Assembly: GCA_018714805.1 (NCBI GenBank)
Contig: DVMW01000024.1
Coordinates: 124,001-188,000 of the forward strand
DNA length: 64,000 bases
Reading direction: 5' to 3'
Origin: Candidatus Fimenecus excrementigallinarum
Lineage (GTDB): Bacteria; Bacillota; Clostridia; Oscillospirales; Acutalibacteraceae
Shown here: positions 1 to 8,934 of the stretch, in pieces
How positions within the stretch are numbered: position 1 is the stretch's first letter
Layout: the number at the start of each line of letters is the position of its first letter
Made by a program: the position numbers and the translations under genes
Notes under the pieces: generated by a model
The model's database searches: none
What the model was told of the DNA's origin: nothing
The model's input: the letters and a program-made list of their open reading frames with translations, nothing else

Positions 1-478
1 GGATGTCCTTGTACATGGCAAGGAGCATCTTGCGGATGTTTTCCGCCTGGAACTCCTCCTTGGTCGCCAGCGGCACCTTGCCGAGCTTGGTCACGCCGTC
101 CACGAGCTCGGCGACCTCCGCGCCGAATTCGGTTTTCAGCTGCTCAAGCGTCGTGTCCGTGTCCTCCACCGTGTCGTGCAGCAGCGCCGCTGCGATGGAA
201 GGGGCGTCCATGCCGAAGTCGACCAGAATGTTCGCAACGGCAAGCGGATGGATGATATACGGCTGCCCGGAATAGCGCAGCTGCGCGCTGTGCATCTGCG
301 CGGCCAGGCGGTAGGCGCGGTCGATTAGGTCGATTTCCGTTTCGGTGCACGACGTCTCCGACTGCAAACGCGCGCGAAGCCTGTCATACAGCGCCTGCGG
401 GGTCGGCTCGGCGGCGGCCGGCGCTTTTTCCCCGGCCGGCTGCGGGCCTTGCGGCTTCTGTGCCTGTTTCTGTTCCAT
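1..478 (-). CDS. relA: RelA/SpoT-family (p)ppGpp synthetase/hydrolase, N-terminal HD part (truncated by window edge)
   Basis: Reverse-strand translation MEQKQAQKPQ...LIDRAYRLAAQMHSAQLRYSGQPYIIHPLAVANILVDFGMDAPSIAAALLHDTVEDTDTTLEQLKTEFGAEVAELVDGVTKLGKV; classic HD motif (HDTVEDT). Start CAT at 476-478; continues off the left edge. Confidence 0.93.
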   Translation of the reverse strand, partial: MEQKQAQKPQGPQPAGEKAPAAAEPTPQALYDRLRARLQSETSCTETEIDLIDRAYRLAAQMHSAQLRYSGQPYIIHPLAVANILVDFGMDAPSIAAALLHDTVEDTDTTLEQLKTEFGAEVAELVDGVTKLGKVPLATKEEFQAENIRKMLLAMYKDI

Positions 479-498
479 CGTCTCCGCCTCCTTCATGC

Positions 499-2514
499 CT
501 ATGCGAGCGCCGCCAAAATCTTGGAATCGGCCAAATCCGCCTTTTTCTGCGGAATGCACGCATAGCTTTCCCCCTGCTTTTCAAACAGCCCCAGCTCGCA
601 CAGCACGTCAAAGGCGACGCGCACGCGCGCGGCGTACCGCTCGGGGCAGCGGCTGCGCTTGCAAAAGACCTCCGTGTCGAACGCCCAGACCCCCTGGATG
701 CGCACGAATTGGTAGACCTCCAGCAAAAATTCCCGCGACGGGCGCAAAAAGGCACGTTCCTGCGCGTTCAAATCGTCGCCGAACCGGTAGCGCTCGTAAA
801 GCCGCAGGCTTTTGAGGTAGTTTTCCTCATCCGGGCGGGAAAACCGCATATCCCGCACGCGCACCGCCGCGAGCGTTTCCCCGCGGAACACGTTGCGCTC
901 AATTTGGACGGCCAGGTCCACCTCGTCGCCCGGCCGGTAGGGGAACTGCGCGGTTGTCATGGAAAACAGCATGGCCTGCAGCTGGGTCGGCCCCTTTTCA
1001 AAGGTCAGGCGCAGGTGCTTGCCCTCCCCGACGGACTGCGCCTCCAGAAGCTTCATCCCGTAAAGCCCGAACAGCGGCGCCGCATTCCCCGTGCCGCAGG
1101 GCTCGAGCGCCTCGAGCGCATCGATAAGCGGCAGCCCGATATACGCCGGATTGAGCTTGCAGTCGAGCTGCAGCGCCGGGAACGGCAGGCCATTTTCTTT
1201 TGTATAGGCGTCCAGCGCCGCGCGCAGCGCCGGGATGTTCTGCTTTTCAACCGTGAGCCCCGCCGCGAGCGCGTGCCCGCCGAACTGCGTCAGCGTGTGC
1301 CGGGCGGCAAGCAGCGCGTCGTAAATGGAAAAGCCCTCGATGCTGCGCGAGGACCCGTGCCCCGTGTCTTTGTCGAGCGAAATCACGACGGCGGGCTTGC
1401 CGTAGCGGCCCGCGAGCCGGGAGGCGACGATGCCCACGACGCCCGGGTGCCAGCCCTCGCCCGCCGCGACCACCACGCCCGCATAGCGAACGGCGGGGTC
1501 CGCTTCCACCTGCGCAATCGCTTCGGCGGTAACGGCGGCCTCCACGGCCTTGCGCTCGCGGTTGTATTGGTCCAGCTGCATGGCAAGCGCTTCGGCGGTT
1601 TTGTCGTCGTCGCACAGCAGCAGCTGCAGCGCGGGCTGCGGCGACGCCATGCGCCCGGCGGCGTTAATCCGCGGCGCGAGGATATAGGCGACGTCTGCGG
1701 CGGACAGCGTGTGCCCGTCGCGCCCGGCGACGTTGAGCAGGGCGCTGAGCCCCTTTGCCGGGCTGCGGTTCAGCTTTTGCAGCCCCGCGCACACAAGCGC
1801 GCGGTTCTCCCCGCGCAGGGGTACGGCGTCCGCCAGCGTCCCGACGGCGATAAGGTCGGCGTAGCGCTCCAGCACGCTTTGGGCGTCGCCCTCCAGCGCG
1901 GCGGCAAGCTTAAAGGCGACGCCGACGCCCGCGTTGTCCTTGAATTCCGAAGGGCAGTCCGCCCGGTGCGGGTCCACCACCGCCTTGGCCGGGGGCAGGA
2001 CGGGACCGGGAATGTGGTGGTCCGTCACCACAAGGTCGATGTCGAGCTCCTGCGCGCGCGCGGCCGCGTCGAGCGCGGCAATGCCGTTGTCTACGGTGAT
2101 GATGAGCCGCACGCCGCGCTCGTGCATACGGTCGACCGCCTCGGGCGACAGGCCGTAGCCGTCCTTTTGCCGGTCGGGCAGCATACACAGCACGTCCGCG
2201 CCGCGGTCGCGCAAATACCCGTACAGCAGCGCGGACGCCGTCACGCCGTCCGCATCGTAATCCCCGTAAACGGCAATCTTTTCAAACTGCTCTAAGGCCT
2301 GCTCGACCCGCTCGGCCGCCGCGTCCATGTCGGCGAGCGAAAAGGGGTCGGAAAGGCAGGCGTCCGGGTGCAGAAAGTCGTAGATTTTCTCTTCGTCCGA
2401 AACGCCGCGCGCGTGCAAAAGCAGGGCCAAAAACGGGTCAATCGCATTTTGTTCGGCAAGCTGTGCCGCCGCCTCCTTGTCGTAAGACGCAAGGCTCCAA
2501 AGCTTCCGGCTCAT
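499..2514 (-). CDS. recJ: Single-stranded-DNA-specific exonuclease RecJ
   Basis: 671 aa; DHH phosphoesterase motifs VYGDYDADGVTASALLYGYL and VVTDHHIPG; adjacent to relA. Confidence 0.95.
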   Translation of the reverse strand: MSRKLWSLASYDKEAAAQLAEQNAIDPFLALLLHARGVSDEEKIYDFLHPDACLSDPFSLADMDAAAERVEQALEQFEKIAVYGDYDADGVTASALLYGYLRDRGADVLCMLPDRQKDGYGLSPEAVDRMHERGVRLIITVDNGIAALDAAARAQELDIDLVVTDHHIPGPVLPPAKAVVDPHRADCPSEFKDNAGVGVAFKLAAALEGDAQSVLERYADLIAVGTLADAVPLRGENRALVCAGLQKLNRSPAKGLSALLNVAGRDGHTLSAADVAYILAPRINAAGRMASPQPALQLLLCDDDKTAEALAMQLDQYNRERKAVEAAVTAEAIAQVEADPAVRYAGVVVAAGEGWHPGVVGIVASRLAGRYGKPAVVISLDKDTGHGSSRSIEGFSIYDALLAARHTLTQFGGHALAAGLTVEKQNIPALRAALDAYTKENGLPFPALQLDCKLNPAYIGLPLIDALEALEPCGTGNAAPLFGLYGMKLLEAQSVGEGKHLRLTFEKGPTQLQAMLFSMTTAQFPYRPGDEVDLAVQIERNVFRGETLAAVRVRDMRFSRPDEENYLKSLRLYERYRFGDDLNAQERAFLRPSREFLLEVYQFVRIQGVWAFDTEVFCKRSRCPERYAARVRVAFDVLCELGLFEKQGESYACIPQKKADLADSKILAALA

Positions 2515-2667
2515 GTCGCGCCTCCCTTCGACCGTATTTGCCGTGCGGGTTCGCCCGGCAAAACTAAATTACTATAGTTTACCATTTTTTTGCGCCGCTT
2601 TCAACTGCCGGACCGAGATTTTCCTCAAATTGCGAAAAAAACTTTTCCACGTTTTTCAGTCCTTTTG

Positions 2668-2696
2668 TTGACAAGCACCGGGGAAAAGAGTAAACT
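2668..2696 (+). promoter_or_regulatory. Sigma-A-like promoter for the CapD-like gene (TTGACA-17-TAAACT)
   Basis: TTGACA 2668-2673, TAAACT 2691-2696, spacing 17 nt, upstream of the 2787 start. Confidence 0.6.
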
Positions 2697-2786
2697 GTTT
2701 TTAATACGATTTTCGGCAGTTTCTACCGAAAAAGCGTTGGCCGGCCGGCTGTGCAAAACGACGTCCGGCTGAAGGGGGATTTTCAT

Positions 2787-4718
2787 TTGAAAAAGCAAAG
2801 GCAGGACAAAAAACCGAAAATGCGGGCGGGGAAAAAGCTTGCCGCGCTGCTTGCTGCGGATTTTCTGATTGTCAATCTCTTATATTTCCTGATGGTTTTC
2901 GTGCATTGGAACTTCCGAATGGACGATTTTCTTGCCCTGCGCCTGGCGCTGCGCGTCCCCTATGTCACGCTTGCCTATCTCGGCTGCAACGCCCTGTTCC
3001 GCACCTACAACACGCTGTGGAAATACGCGGGGCTTTACGACATGATTCGCTTCGGGATTTCCGGCGTCTGCGCGACGGGGATTGTGCTTGTCTGCGACTA
3101 TGTCGGCATGAAGATATGCCGCGGGCTCATGGCGGCGGGCGAGCTTGCGGAAAGCCAGCTGTATTTTAACGTCTTGCCGTATTCCATTTACCTGGACGTC
3201 GCCATTTTCTTTGTCGCAAGCGGGCTTTGCGTGCGTTTGGCGTACCGCCTTGTGCGGATGGTCGCAACGGAAAGGCGCCGCTATGAAAACGAAAAAAGCC
3301 GCAAGCCGGAGAAAAACCTGCTGATTGTCGGCGCGGGCCATGTGGGCAGCGCGCTCATTTCCGAGCTGCAAATGACCGAATACCGGCTGGGGTTCCCGGT
3401 CGCCATCTTGGACGACGACGAAAAAAAGGTCGGGCAGTCCATTTTGCGCACGCCCGTTGTGGGCAGCTGCGACGATATGGAAGCGGCGGTGGCGAAATAC
3501 CACGTCGACCAGATTTATTTCTGCATTACGGAGATTGACGACGCGCGCAAGCGCGAGCTTTTGGAAAAGGCCGTGGGGACCGGCTGCACCGTGAAAATGG
3601 CCTCGGACCACGCGGAGGTCGGCGGCAAAAAGTCGCCGCTTAAGGAGGCGCGGCAGGTCGACATTTTGGACTTGCTCTCGCGCGCGCCGGTTGAGCTCAA
3701 CCACGACGTCTGCAGGTACGTGACCGGCGAAACGGTTCTGGTTACGGGCGGCGGCGGCTCCATCGGTTCGGAGCTGTGCCGGCAGATTGCGCGGTACAGC
3801 CCGAGCCAGATTGTGATTTTCGACATCTACGAAAACAACGCCTATACGCTGAAAAACGCGCTGGACGCGCAGTATTTCGGCAATCCGAAGATTGAAATCC
3901 GCATCGGCTCGGTCCGCGAGGAGCGGCGGCTGCGCGAGGTGTTTGAGGAGTTCCATCCGTCGAGCGTGTTCCACGCCGCGGCGCACAAGCACGTCCCGCT
4001 GATGGAGGACAGCCCCTACGAGGCCATCAAAAACAACATCCTGGGCACCTACAACACCGCCAAGGTTGCCGACGAGTTCGGCGCGCGCAATTTTGTGCTG
4101 CTGTCTACGGACAAGGCGGTCAATCCCACAAACGTCATGGGCGCGACGAAGCGCTGCTGCGAGCTTGTGGTGCAGCATTTTTCCAAATTTTCCAAAACCA
4201 AGTTTGCCGCGGTGCGGTTCGGCAACGTGCTCGGCTCCAACGGCAGCGTGATTCCGCTGTTTAAAGAGCAGCTCGAGCACGGCGGCCCGCTGACGGTCAC
4301 GCACCCGGACATCACGCGGTACTTCATGACCATTCCCGAGGCCGCGCAGCTGGTCGTCCAGGCGGGCGGCCTTGCCAAGGGCGGCGAGATTTTTGTGCTC
4401 GACATGGGCGAGCCGGTCAAGATTGTATCGCTTGCCGAAAAGCTCATCCGCCTTTCCGGCTACGAGCCGTACGTCGACATCGACATCCAGTTTACGGGCC
4501 TTCGCCCGGGCGAAAAGCTGTATGAGGAGCTGATTCTCCCGTCCGAGCGCGAGGGGATGCACAAGACCGAAAACGACAAGATTTTCGTAACGGCGCCGTA
4601 TGATTTCGACGAGGACGAGCTCATGCGCCACATCGGCTTTATCTGTGATTTGCTGCCGGAGGATTCCCGCAAGTTCTTAAAGGAGCTTGTTCCGAATTAT
4701 AAATTCGACAAGGCATAA
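2787..4718 (+). CDS. Membrane-anchored nucleoside-diphosphate-sugar epimerase/dehydratase (CapD/FlaA1/PglF-like)
   Basis: Four N-terminal hydrophobic segments, CoA-binding-like Rossmann (LLIVGAGHVGSALISEL), then epimerase domain VLVTGGGGSIGSELCRQI ... STDKAVNPTNVMGATKR. Probable TTG start at 2787; ORF opens at 2751. Confidence 0.88.
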   Translation: MKKQRQDKKPKMRAGKKLAALLAADFLIVNLLYFLMVFVHWNFRMDDFLALRLALRVPYVTLAYLGCNALFRTYNTLWKYAGLYDMIRFGISGVCATGIVLVCDYVGMKICRGLMAAGELAESQLYFNVLPYSIYLDVAIFFVASGLCVRLAYRLVRMVATERRRYENEKSRKPEKNLLIVGAGHVGSALISELQMTEYRLGFPVAILDDDEKKVGQSILRTPVVGSCDDMEAAVAKYHVDQIYFCITEIDDARKRELLEKAVGTGCTVKMASDHAEVGGKKSPLKEARQVDILDLLSRAPVELNHDVCRYVTGETVLVTGGGGSIGSELCRQIARYSPSQIVIFDIYENNAYTLKNALDAQYFGNPKIEIRIGSVREERRLREVFEEFHPSSVFHAAAHKHVPLMEDSPYEAIKNNILGTYNTAKVADEFGARNFVLLSTDKAVNPTNVMGATKRCCELVVQHFSKFSKTKFAAVRFGNVLGSNGSVIPLFKEQLEHGGPLTVTHPDITRYFMTIPEAAQLVVQAGGLAKGGEIFVLDMGEPVKIVSLAEKLIRLSGYEPYVDIDIQFTGLRPGEKLYEELILPSEREGMHKTENDKIFVTAPYDFDEDELMRHIGFICDLLPEDSRKFLKELVPNYKFDKA

Positions 4719-4752
4719 CCGCCTTGCCAAAACAGCCTGGAGATGATTCAGA

Positions 4753-5820
4753 ATGGAAGTCAAAATCGAACGCACCAAGACGCCCAAGCCCAAGCCCGAC
4801 GAGGGCAAGCTGGGCTTCGGCAACTATTACACCGACCATATGTTCATTATGAACTATGACGAGGGCGAGGGCTGGCACGACCCGCGCATTGTTCCGTATG
4901 CGCCGTTCGCGCTCGACCCGGCGGCGATGGTGCTGCATTATGCGCAGGAGGTTTTCGAGGGCTTAAAGGCATACCGCAGCGACAGCGGCGACATTTTGCT
5001 GTTCCGGCCCGAAAAGAACATGGAGCGGCTCAACCGTTCGTGCGACCGCCTGTGCATCCCCCCGATTGACGAGGCGTTCGCGGTGGAAGCGATAAAGGAG
5101 CTTGTGCGCGTGGACCAGGATTGGGTGCCCCACGCCGAGGGGACGTCGCTTTACATCCGCCCGTTTATTTTCGCGACGGATGCGCACGTCGGCGTGCACC
5201 CGGCGCATCACCTGATTTTCTCCGTGATTCTTTCGCCGGTCGGCGCGTATTATCCCGAGGGGCTCAATCCCGTGAAAATTTACGTCGAGGACAAGTACGT
5301 CCGTGCCGTAAAGGGCGGCGTGGGCTTTACGAAGACCGGCGGCAACTATGCGACGTCCTTAAAGGCGCAGGACGTCGCCGAAAAGCTCGGCTATACGCAG
5401 GTGCTCTGGCTCGACGGCGTCGAGCGCAGGTATGTCGAAGAGGTCGGCACGATGAACGTGTTCTTTGTGCTCGACGGCGAGGTCGTCACGCCCTCTTTGG
5501 AGACGGGCTCCATCCTCGGCGGCATTACGCGGATGTCGTGCATCGAAATTTTGAAGGACTGGGGCTGCAACGTCTCGGAACGCCGCATTTCCGTGGAGGA
5601 GCTTGTGCAGGCGTATGACGAGGGGCGGCTGCTGGAGGCGTTCGGCAGCGGTACGGCGGCGGTCATTTCGCCCATCGGCGAGCTGCGCGTCGGCGACAAG
5701 GTCATGCAAATCAACCGCGGCGAGATTGGCGAGCTGTCCCAGAAGCTGTACGATACGCTGACGGGCATCCAGTGGGGCAAGCAGCCCGACAAATTCGGCT
5801 GGACCGTAAAGGTCAACTGA
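4753..5820 (+). CDS. ilvE: Branched-chain amino acid aminotransferase
   Basis: 355 aa; class IV PLP aminotransferase signatures (YAQEVFEGLKAYR, GTAAVISPIGEL). Confidence 0.94.
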   Translation: MEVKIERTKTPKPKPDEGKLGFGNYYTDHMFIMNYDEGEGWHDPRIVPYAPFALDPAAMVLHYAQEVFEGLKAYRSDSGDILLFRPEKNMERLNRSCDRLCIPPIDEAFAVEAIKELVRVDQDWVPHAEGTSLYIRPFIFATDAHVGVHPAHHLIFSVILSPVGAYYPEGLNPVKIYVEDKYVRAVKGGVGFTKTGGNYATSLKAQDVAEKLGYTQVLWLDGVERRYVEEVGTMNVFFVLDGEVVTPSLETGSILGGITRMSCIEILKDWGCNVSERRISVEELVQAYDEGRLLEAFGSGTAAVISPIGELRVGDKVMQINRGEIGELSQKLYDTLTGIQWGKQPDKFGWTVKVN

Positions 5821-5860
5821 TTCGGCGGCACTTGCGGGCCGATTTGTTCAGCATTCTCGA

Positions 5861-5887
5861 AAGGCGGGCGTTTTGCCCGCCTTTTTT
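5861..5887 (+). terminator. Rho-independent terminator after ilvE
   Basis: AAGGCGGGCG-TTTT-GCCCGCCTTTTTT hairpin plus U-tract. Confidence 0.85.
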
Positions 5888-5964
5888 GTGTGATATGTTG
5901 CAATTTTCGCCGGGATATGGTACACTTATCCTATTCTGAATCTTGTTTCAAAGGAGCGTCTTGT

Positions 5965-7557
5965 ATGAATGCTGCGAAAACCGACCTGCCGCGTGCCGCA
6001 ACCCCCGAAGAAGTCGGCGTCAACGGGGATGTTGCGGAGCAATTTGTCGACTACATACAGCGTGAGCAGCTGGAATTTCACAGCTTAATGGTCCTGCGCC
6101 ACGGCAAGGTTGCCGTAGAATGGTACAACGACCCGTACGACGCGCATACCAAGCATACGATGTATTCGGTCAGCAAGAGTTTTACCTCCACCGCTGTCGG
6201 CTTTGCGGTGCACGAGGGGCTTTTGAAGCTGTCCGACAAGGTCCTGGACTTTTTCCCGGACTATCCGCCGGCCAAGCCGCACCCGTATTTTGACAAGCTG
6301 ACCGTGCGCACCCTTTTGAACATGACCGCCGGCAAGCAGACGGATATGCTCGCGGACAAGGGCAAAATCGATTGGGTCGAGGATTTCCTGAATTCCACCT
6401 GGGTGTTCGAGCCCGGCACGGATTTCCTGTACGTCAGCGAAAACACCTATATGCTCTGCGCCATCCTGTGCCGCGTAACGGGCATGGGTGTTATCGAATA
6501 TTTGACCCCGCGCCTGTTTGAGCCGCTGGGCATCGACATCCCGTTTTGGGAGACCGACCCGAACGGCGTAGAAGCGGGCGGCTGGGGGCTTTACATCACG
6601 ACCGAGGACCTTGCCAAATTTGCGGACTGCTATCTGCACGGCGGCAAGTACCGCGGGCGGCAGGTCATCCCGGCCGAATGGGTCGAGGAGGCGACGAAGA
6701 ACCAGCTCGGCGACATCCGCCAGCCCGGCGACGACCCCGACAGCAACGCCGGCTACGGCTACTATTTCTGGCGCAACGGCGAGGTGAAAAATTCCTACCG
6801 CGCGGACGGGATGTTCTCGCAGTTTGCCATTAACCTGCCCGATTACGACGCGAGCATCATCACGACGGCCGCCATACCCAGCGAGCCGCAGGCACGCGCA
6901 ACCATCTGGAAGTTTTTCCCGGCGGCGTTTATCGACGAAAACGGCGAAAAGCCGGCAAAGCCCGAGCCGTCGCTGTTTGCCCGGCCCGCCGTGTCGGCGC
7001 ATTCGCCGCTCGAGCCGAAGATTGAGGGCCGCACCATCAAAATGCGCCGCAAGCTGCTTTTGAACCTCATCGGGTTCCCCATGAGCGTCCTGCCGCTTGC
7101 CGTCACCTTTATGATGGCCGACCGCGCCGGCAACATCGACCACGTTTCGTTCCGCTTTAAGGAGCACGAGTGCAGCTTTACCTGGGATGAAAAGGACGAG
7201 CACAACACCGTCGTCTGCGGCATGGACGGCCACTATCGCTACGGCACCATGACCCTCGGGCGCGTGGCGTTCAAGGTCTGCGCCAACGCCGAATGGCTCG
7301 ACGATTTCAATTTGAAGCTTTCCATCCGGCCGATAGAGACCATCGGCAAGCGGGACTTGAATTTCCTGTTCCGCCGCCGCGACCGCGTGACGATGACGCC
7401 GTCGTCCACGCCGTCGGTCTATAAGATTTGCGACACCCTGGTCGTCAACCTCGGCGACGTCGTGAAAAACCCGATTCTTTCCAAGGCGGCGCAGTTCCTC
7501 ATCCGCTTCGCCCCGCCGCTTGCCGAGCCGAAGCATTACGGCAAATTCATAGACTGA
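5965..7557 (+). CDS. Serine hydrolase, beta-lactamase class C / S12 family
   Basis: SVSKSFTS (SxxK) and the HTMYSVSK, YVSENTYML context typical of class C beta-lactamase-like hydrolases; start ATG 5965 after AAGGAG; C-terminal extension beyond the core domain. Confidence 0.82.
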   Translation: MNAAKTDLPRAATPEEVGVNGDVAEQFVDYIQREQLEFHSLMVLRHGKVAVEWYNDPYDAHTKHTMYSVSKSFTSTAVGFAVHEGLLKLSDKVLDFFPDYPPAKPHPYFDKLTVRTLLNMTAGKQTDMLADKGKIDWVEDFLNSTWVFEPGTDFLYVSENTYMLCAILCRVTGMGVIEYLTPRLFEPLGIDIPFWETDPNGVEAGGWGLYITTEDLAKFADCYLHGGKYRGRQVIPAEWVEEATKNQLGDIRQPGDDPDSNAGYGYYFWRNGEVKNSYRADGMFSQFAINLPDYDASIITTAAIPSEPQARATIWKFFPAAFIDENGEKPAKPEPSLFARPAVSAHSPLEPKIEGRTIKMRRKLLLNLIGFPMSVLPLAVTFMMADRAGNIDHVSFRFKEHECSFTWDEKDEHNTVVCGMDGHYRYGTMTLGRVAFKVCANAEWLDDFNLKLSIRPIETIGKRDLNFLFRRRDRVTMTPSSTPSVYKICDTLVVNLGDVVKNPILSKAAQFLIRFAPPLAEPKHYGKFID

Positions 7558-7567
7558 AATCGCTTTT

Positions 7568-7613
7568 AACGCCTTGCACAGCCCGTGCCCGTTCGGACGC
7601 GGGCTGGCGTTTT
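7568..7613 (+). terminator. Possible bipartite terminator hairpin between serine hydrolase and hflX
   Basis: AACGCC...AGCCCG...CGGGCT-GGCGTTTT nested inverted repeat with short T-tract. Confidence 0.45.
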
Positions 7614-7632
7614 GAAAGAGGGGGAAAGAGCC

Positions 7633-8874
7633 ATGCAGACCATTTCGCACGACCCGGAGCGCGCGCTGCTTTTGGGCGTGGACACCGGCGAATACGACGC
7701 GGACGCGTCGCTGCGCGAGCTGGAGGCGCTGGCGCAAAGCGCGGGGGCCGCGGTCGTGGGCAGTGTGCTGCAAAAGCTGGAGGCGCCGTCCCCCGCCGCG
7801 TACATCGGCGCCGGGAAGCTCGAGGAGGTGCGTGCGTTCTGCGCGGACAACGACGTGGATTTGCTCATAGCGGACAGCGAGCTGAGCCCCGCGCAGCAGC
7901 GGAACCTGGAAGCGGAGACCAAGACGCGCGTCGTGGACCGCACGACGCTGATTCTCGATATTTTCGCCGCCCGCGCGCGCAGCCGCGAGGGGAAAATCCA
8001 GGTGGAGCTCGCCCAGCTGCAATACCGTCTGCCGCGCCTTGCGGGGCAGGGGAAAAGCCTTTCGCGTCTCGGCGGTGGCATCGGGACGCGCGGCCCGGGC
8101 GAAAGCAAGCTCGAAAGCGACCGCCGCCACATCCGCCGGCGCATCCAAAGCTTAAAGGCGGAGCTCGCGGGCATTGAAAAGCGGCGCGGGGCGTACCGCG
8201 CCCGCCGCAAAAAGGACGGGGTAAAGACCGCGGCGCTCATGGGCTACACGAACGCCGGGAAATCCACGCTGATGAACGCGCTGACCGAAGCCGGGGTGCT
8301 CGCCGAGGACAAGTTGTTCGCGACGCTCGACCCCACCGCCCGCCGGCTGCGCCTGCCAAACGGCGGGTCGGTTCTGCTGATTGATACCGTCGGCCTTGTG
8401 CGCCGCCTGCCGCACAAGCTCGTGGAGGCGTTCCATTCGACGCTCGAGGAGGCGGCGGACGCCGACCTAATCTTGGACGTCTGCGACGTGTCCGACCCCG
8501 AGGTCGAAACGCATATGGCGGTCACCGCCGAGGTGCTCGCCGAGCTCGGCTGCCAAAATACGCCGGTGCTGCACGTCTTAAACAAAAGCGACGTGCCCCA
8601 CCCGCTGTTTCTGCCGCCTGCGGGGCACGATTCGGTTTGCGTCAGCGCAAAAACCGGCGCGGGCCTTCCCGAGCTGCTTGCGGCCATAGAGGGGAGACTG
8701 CAAACGCGCTTTGCGCGCGCAACGCTGCTGCTGCCGTTTGCGAAGGCCGGCGCGCTTGCCGCCGTCCGCCGAAACGGGCGCGTGCTTGCCGAGGACTATC
8801 TTCCGCAGGGCGTGCGCGCCGAGGTGGTCGCCGACGCGGCGCTCTTGGAGACGCTGCGGGAATTTTTCGTCTAA
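7633..8874 (+). CDS. hflX: GTPase HflX
   Basis: GTPase motifs ALMGYTNAGKSTLMNALTEAGV, DTVGLVRRLPHKLVEAF, LNKSD; N-terminal HflX glycine-rich region GGGIGTRGPGESKLESDRR. Confidence 0.95.
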   Translation: MQTISHDPERALLLGVDTGEYDADASLRELEALAQSAGAAVVGSVLQKLEAPSPAAYIGAGKLEEVRAFCADNDVDLLIADSELSPAQQRNLEAETKTRVVDRTTLILDIFAARARSREGKIQVELAQLQYRLPRLAGQGKSLSRLGGGIGTRGPGESKLESDRRHIRRRIQSLKAELAGIEKRRGAYRARRKKDGVKTAALMGYTNAGKSTLMNALTEAGVLAEDKLFATLDPTARRLRLPNGGSVLLIDTVGLVRRLPHKLVEAFHSTLEEAADADLILDVCDVSDPEVETHMAVTAEVLAELGCQNTPVLHVLNKSDVPHPLFLPPAGHDSVCVSAKTGAGLPELLAAIEGRLQTRFARATLLLPFAKAGALAAVRRNGRVLAEDYLPQGVRAEVVADAALLETLREFFV

Positions 8875-8887
8875 AAACAGAACCAAA

Positions 8888-8934
8888 AACGCCGGTACAA
8901 AGCAGAAGTTCCGTACCGGCGTTCTTTGTTTTTT
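8888..8934. terminator. Convergent (bidirectional) terminator between hflX and GH43 gene
   Basis: AACGCCGGTAC...GTACCGGCGTT with T-tract; lies between convergent genes. Confidence 0.75.

Noticed and set aside
460-2295. 611-aa plus-strand ORF opposite recJ
   Set aside because: Antisense shadow ORF; Arg/His/Gly/Pro-rich translation without domains, opposite a clear RecJ. Typical of high-GC third-position bias.
2880-4631. 583-aa minus-strand ORF opposite the CapD-like gene
   Set aside because: Antisense shadow with Arg/His/Ala/Val bias; sense strand has convincing epimerase motifs, promoter and RBS.
6085-8148. 687-aa minus-strand ORF spanning serine hydrolase and hflX
   Set aside because: Crosses two well-supported genes and an intergenic hairpin; low-information composition.
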